Positions 59,801-64,000 of a DNA stretch of 64,000 bases are shown here, one piece after another. The stretch lies in NCBI RefSeq assembly GCF_036417845.1, contig NC_089979.1:21780458-21844457 (forward strand). The letters run 5' to 3'. The notes beneath the pieces are model-generated. The model ran no database searches, was not told the origin of the DNA, and saw only the letters and a list, made by a program, of their open reading frames with translations. Source of the stretch: Apteryx mantelli (Eukaryota; Chordata; Aves; Apterygiformes; Apterygidae). The position numbers and the translations under genes are program-made. The number at the start of each line of letters is the position of its first letter. Within the stretch, counting starts at the first letter, position 1.

Positions 59801-62800
59801 AGAGTGAAATTTAAAGGTCAGAGGCTAAATGTTGTTAAAATGCCTTCCAGGCATTTGATGTGACAAGATAGTCAAGCTGTCAGGAATGTGTCCCAAACGC
59901 TAAGGCTTTTAAGGGAATGCTGTCCATGCATGTATTTTTTCAGCCTACAGGTTTTTGGGGGTTTTTTTAGAAATCAAATGACCAACAAGAACATCTTTGA
60001 AAATATTGCCATAACCCTCTAAAAGGGATATGTTGTTATTCTAACATGAAAAGTGATTCTAGTACTGGCTCAATGCCTCATTGCCCCAAGCAATGTGGTG
60101 TTTTAAGATGCTATGAAACATTTCAGTTTGCCTTGGAGTAGGACACTGGCAGGACTCAGTATGTGATATTGGCCTCAGCAAAGCATTTTTTCTCTTCTGG
60201 ATACAGCTATGGAATGATTTTTCCCAGGAGATTAGATGAATCTAGCCTGGGCATCTGCAGTACTTTTTTCTCTGGTGGAATGGAAAACTTTTAATCAGAA
60301 TGCAACACAAGTTGTAACAAAAGCCCTATTGGTTTTCTTCCATCAAAAACAGAGAAATCAAACCAAATAAAAAACTCCAAAGACCCTAACCTAATTCCCC
60401 AAATATCTAGCAGTGAATATATATAATTCAAAGAAAAAAGAGCTACATGTTCTAAAAGGGGATTGTTACCAGATGTTCAAAAATTATTCTAAAGGCAACC
60501 ATACAAACTACTTGCTGGCATAAAGTACCCTGGTACCACAACTGAACGCTTATTTTAATGACTTCAGAATTGCTAGTCTGAATGCCTCAGAAGTGCCAAG
60601 AGCACTGTTCATTGGCTCCCAGGGGGCTGGTATCAGGCACTGTGGAAATAAGAGTAGGCCAGATCCTAAGGTCCTTATTCTACAAGTGATCCCAAGAAAT
60701 TACAAAGCAATTTATGAAGATTGTACAAGTGAATATCAGAACAGTGTAAGTAGACAGTAACTCAGCAACTTCTGAGAAAAACATTATGGAAATACATTGC
60801 TCTTTCTGTATTAAAACCTATGGCAATCTTTTATTCAAAAAGCTCTATCATTGCCTGCTAATATCTGTGAGAAGACCTTTCTAATGTTGTTTTATGTTCA
60901 GCATGAAAACCCATTGCTGCAGCTGGTGACATAGCAGAATAGGCAAAATTTTGGCTGGTGGATCTGAAAGGATTATTTTTAAACTTTCAAGGAACAGTCT
61001 AAGAATAAATGAGAAGAATCCAGTAGATTTTGATTGCCGCTGAAATGATGTTCACAGTTATATCTTGCTAAGATAAATAGATAATTTGCTAACTTGATAA
61101 AGTTTTATTGTTTTCAGCTGAAGTAAACTATACATGTTACATGAATTATGACGAATAATAACAAATAAAGGAAAAGTATTAGCACTAACGAGAGAAAGAA
61201 ACAGAAATCCCATAGGAAGAGTAAAAATTTAATAGAAGTAACCTGAACGCAAATGTTCAAATATTGGGAGTTGAGGGTAAAAGGGTTAGAGAAAGGGACT
61301 GAATAGATAATACAAGTTTTAAAGGCAGAGGGGAGGAGGAAGCTATATCTGATATCCAAAACAGTGTATCTTCAAGTATTTCAACCAAAGTCATGAACAG
61401 CTGAGGCTGTATGGAAACTATTTTTATAAAGAACATAGCTTAAGAGCAGGAATAAATTAGACCAGATGAGATAAAAAATAAAATTACAAGCACCTATAGT
61501 CTATCAATTAAATGTAACAAAAAACTGCTTTTCATACTAAGAATTAGCAGGATGAATAGTCTTAATTGTCAGTAGTGATTTAAGCTCAGCAAAAAATCCC
61601 CGAAATGAGATTCTAAACAGACAAAGCATTGCTTTTCTTCTTTTCTAGTCTAGCATTTATTTTATGCCAGCTTTTAAATGGAAAATTTACAAGCATGAGC
61701 AGTTCAGGAACCTAAAATGACTTCAGGTGCAAATAAGCAGCCCCGGGCTCTTTAAATGACAGTTTGCTACAAGCCCTTTGATCACTTATCAATGCCTTTG
61801 CTCCACAGAACAGTTGTGTAAGGTGGTGCTTGTTAGGAAAGACAATGTTTTTTACTAAACCGACTGATACAGTTGGGTAAGCTAACTGGACTGGCTCCCT
61901 CTCCAGGGATGCAGGCTGCATCTCCCTGGCTTTGCAGGCAGCAGCTGGAGCTCCTTCCTGGCTCCTCTCGGAGACAGGCACTACCAGCTGGAGAGAGGAG
62001 GTGTCTTGTACCTGCCTTACTTCACCAGGTCAGTGCAAAACGAGGAAGCATAAATTACGCCTCAGCATCCCCAGAGTTTCAGAAAATTTGAAACAGTCTC
62101 ATCAGTTTCCCCTGAATGCATGAAAGCAAAATTGAAATTTATATAAATATGTAGTGTTCCAGATATGAGCTGGCTACTATTCATTAGAAGAATGTGTATT
62201 TCTGGCCTTGGGCGAGGGCTGCGGCAGTAGCAGGGGTCAGTATTCGGGTCTGTGCTCAGCTCCCTGCGAGCTGTGTGCCCACATTCCTGAGCAGCTCTGC
62301 CATCCGTGCACTGAAATGCTAAATGCTCCCGATATTGTTTTCTGTACCGTGCAGGGTGCAGTGAGCTGGCAGAAGAACAGTTAAGCCTTTATTGTTACTG
62401 GACTTAACATTTTCAGCAAGGTTGAATAAAGCCATTATCAACGACAAGTTTTTGCCTGTTGTTTCAGTAGTAAAACATGGGGTTTCTTTAACCAAGTGCA
62501 ACCAGCCTACACGTATTACTGAGCCCGAAACAAAGTTGTACTGGAAAAACTAAGCCACATAAGAATGTACAAAATTAAGAGCCACGTCTGCTTCTGGGCC
62601 AATTGTTCACATTAATTTAGTCCAACACATTTTGATGCAGCCCCACTGAGGAGCTAGATGACTATATTTTCATCATGCACTTACCCAAAAATACTCTTTG
62701 AAGATGCAAACCAGTACATCTGATCACTAGCAAACTGTATCTGACTATTGAAATCAATACAGTCTGGGGGATATAACAGTAGCTGATTTCATCTGGTACT

Positions 62801-64000
62801 GAGTGCTGCTTATTCATTTAAAGTATCATTGTAAATATGTCCTTGTATTCCCCAGGATTACAATCAAGACTAAGGTCTAATGGTACTAGATGCTGCACAA
62901 GCAAAGAAGTAAACATGAATTTTCCTTCAAAGTCTGCAGAATTCAGTACTCAAGTGACACAATGAAGGACAGAGAGATGACAATAATCTTGTATGCACTG
63001 GAAAAAGGCATAACATTTTCATAACCATTTTTAAAGTGTTGTTATTAATTAAATACCCATTACATTTGAATTCCCTACTCTTTCCAACAATCTAATCACT
63101 ATTCTTTTTCTTTGGACATGAGCTGTTAAAGTGAAGGAAGACTTAATGGTGCAGGGAGGTAATGCTTCATAGTTCAGTTTGGCAATTTTGGTTTTCTTAT
63201 GTAGTTTCACCATCACTGTTGCTCATGCACCTGTAATGCAAAAATCATGCAGCCTGTTCAGAAGGGAGGAGGTTCCTACGTCTCTTCCACTTCTCCTGAA
63301 GTTTTTTGTACTTCCACAGTTGAAGACTCCCTAAAGCTAGAAAAAATACATCATTGAAATCACAGGTTGCAATCACAAAACAGGAGTAGGAGGTGGCCAA
63401 ATGTTTAATTTTGCTCTACAGTCTGCTGAAAAAAACCAAAAATTTCAGTGGTGAAACATGATAAGTAAGATAAATTGGAATGTGCTTCATTAAATAATGT
63501 CCTTATGCAATACTGACTTTAAGATTTCTGAAGACGAGGCTTTTCCACGCTTTCTTCTTGGAGTCTATCGCAAGCATTGCAGGTGTTCTGGTTTCACATT
63601 CTGTCTTGTTTCAAAATAACATATGTGAGCTTAGTGAATATTTGCCACTGAATTTCTTTTGTCTTATGGATTCACTAGTTCAGCTGCATTCACCACTCCT
63701 CAGGTTTGATATTAAATGATTTTGGCAAAATGCAAATTATTTTGGTTGTATGATATCCATATTGGATCGCGTAGTTTGATAGTCTGGTTTTAACAGGCCA
63801 TACGATGCTTCTTCAAAATATAAAGGCTTTAATGTAAAAAAGGGGCCCCTAGCATTTCACAGTGAAAGGTCTGAATTTATTCTCAAAATTTGTCCTTGAA
63901 GTCATTTGACATCACATTTTGTCTCTAGTGTGAGCTAAAGAGGAACAATTGCACTGGAATCCATTAAATACAGCACATCCTATGCAAACTGCAATTCTAT
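53821..64000. other. Intergenic DNA, no gene recognised
   Basis: About 10 kb of AT-rich DNA without a recognisable gene. It contains an imperfect 23-base tandem duplication (56497-56542). Small moderately GC-rich patches lie at about 61870-62040 and 62205-62300. The open frames at 58354-58545 (plus) and 61873-62091 (plus) have no known relatives to my eye. If gene order follows human chromosome 8, OSGIN2 and NBN should lie beyond the right edge, but no exon of either was seen. Confidence 0.5.
56497..56542. repeat. Imperfect 23-base tandem duplication
   Basis: GTCCCTAGGTAGCCCATATT plus three bases is followed at once by GTCCCTAGGTCGTCCGTATT plus three bases. The copies differ at a few positions. 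Confidence 0.85.

Noticed and set aside
41293..64000. Search for OSGIN2, NBN or MMP16 exons by motif recall
   Set aside because: No segment resembled their conserved motifs. By human gene order OSGIN2 and NBN would lie to the right of the window and MMP16 to the left.
1..64000. CRISPR arrays, tRNA or rRNA genes, bacterial operons, phage-like modules
   Set aside because: None seen. The window is ordinary vertebrate nuclear DNA, and the short repeats are microsatellites.

Overview
The window looks like a stretch of bird (or at least sauropsid) nuclear genome. Genes are split into short exons with GT-AG introns, intergenic DNA is AT-rich, and the one large mobile element is a CR1 LINE with the avian-style 3' end (two copies of ATTCTGTG read on the minus strand). 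The species cannot be named from sequence alone.

Left edge (about 1-4640, plus strand): the last two coding exons of RIPK2, the NOD1/NOD2 signalling kinase. The penultimate exon (2397-2576) encodes part of the variable linker. The last exon (4032-4357) encodes the C-terminal CARD. The kinase domain lies off the left edge.

Centre-left (about 17.4-30.8 kb, plus strand): a complete, intact gene for a y+LAT-type light-chain amino acid transporter (SLC7A6/SLC7A7 family). I assembled nine coding exons by eye: 17591-18092, 21074-21199, 23874-24018, 24987-25110, 25832-25935, 26236-26332, 27808-27957, 29088-29271 and 30014-30105. All phases match, giving one 507-residue frame without internal stops. 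It keeps the cysteine that pairs with the 4F2hc heavy chain, the GSGIFVSP substrate loop and several residues mutated in human lysinuric protein intolerance. RIPK2 and this gene are tandem, about 13 kb apart. Human RIPK2 has no y+LAT gene beside it as far as I know, so this may be a third y+LAT copy that mammals lost. It is the most interesting item here.

Right half (30.8-64 kb): I recognise no protein-coding gene. It holds a strong CpG island (about 40.0-41.2 kb) with short tandem and direct GC-rich repeats, a smaller one (about 47.9-48.25 kb), a 5'-truncated CR1 LINE on the minus strand (about 50.61-53.43 kb) whose ORF2 is open for long stretches but broken by three stops and a frameshift, a G-quadruplex-type G-rich tract (53.78 kb), and many simple repeats. 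The rest is AT-rich DNA in which I see no gene.

No CRISPR array, tRNA, rRNA, operon or prokaryotic system is present. I found no convincing wholly new biological system. The leads are the y+LAT locus and its evolutionary history, the unassigned CpG islands, and a GC-richer block of unknown origin at 7.64-8.42 kb.
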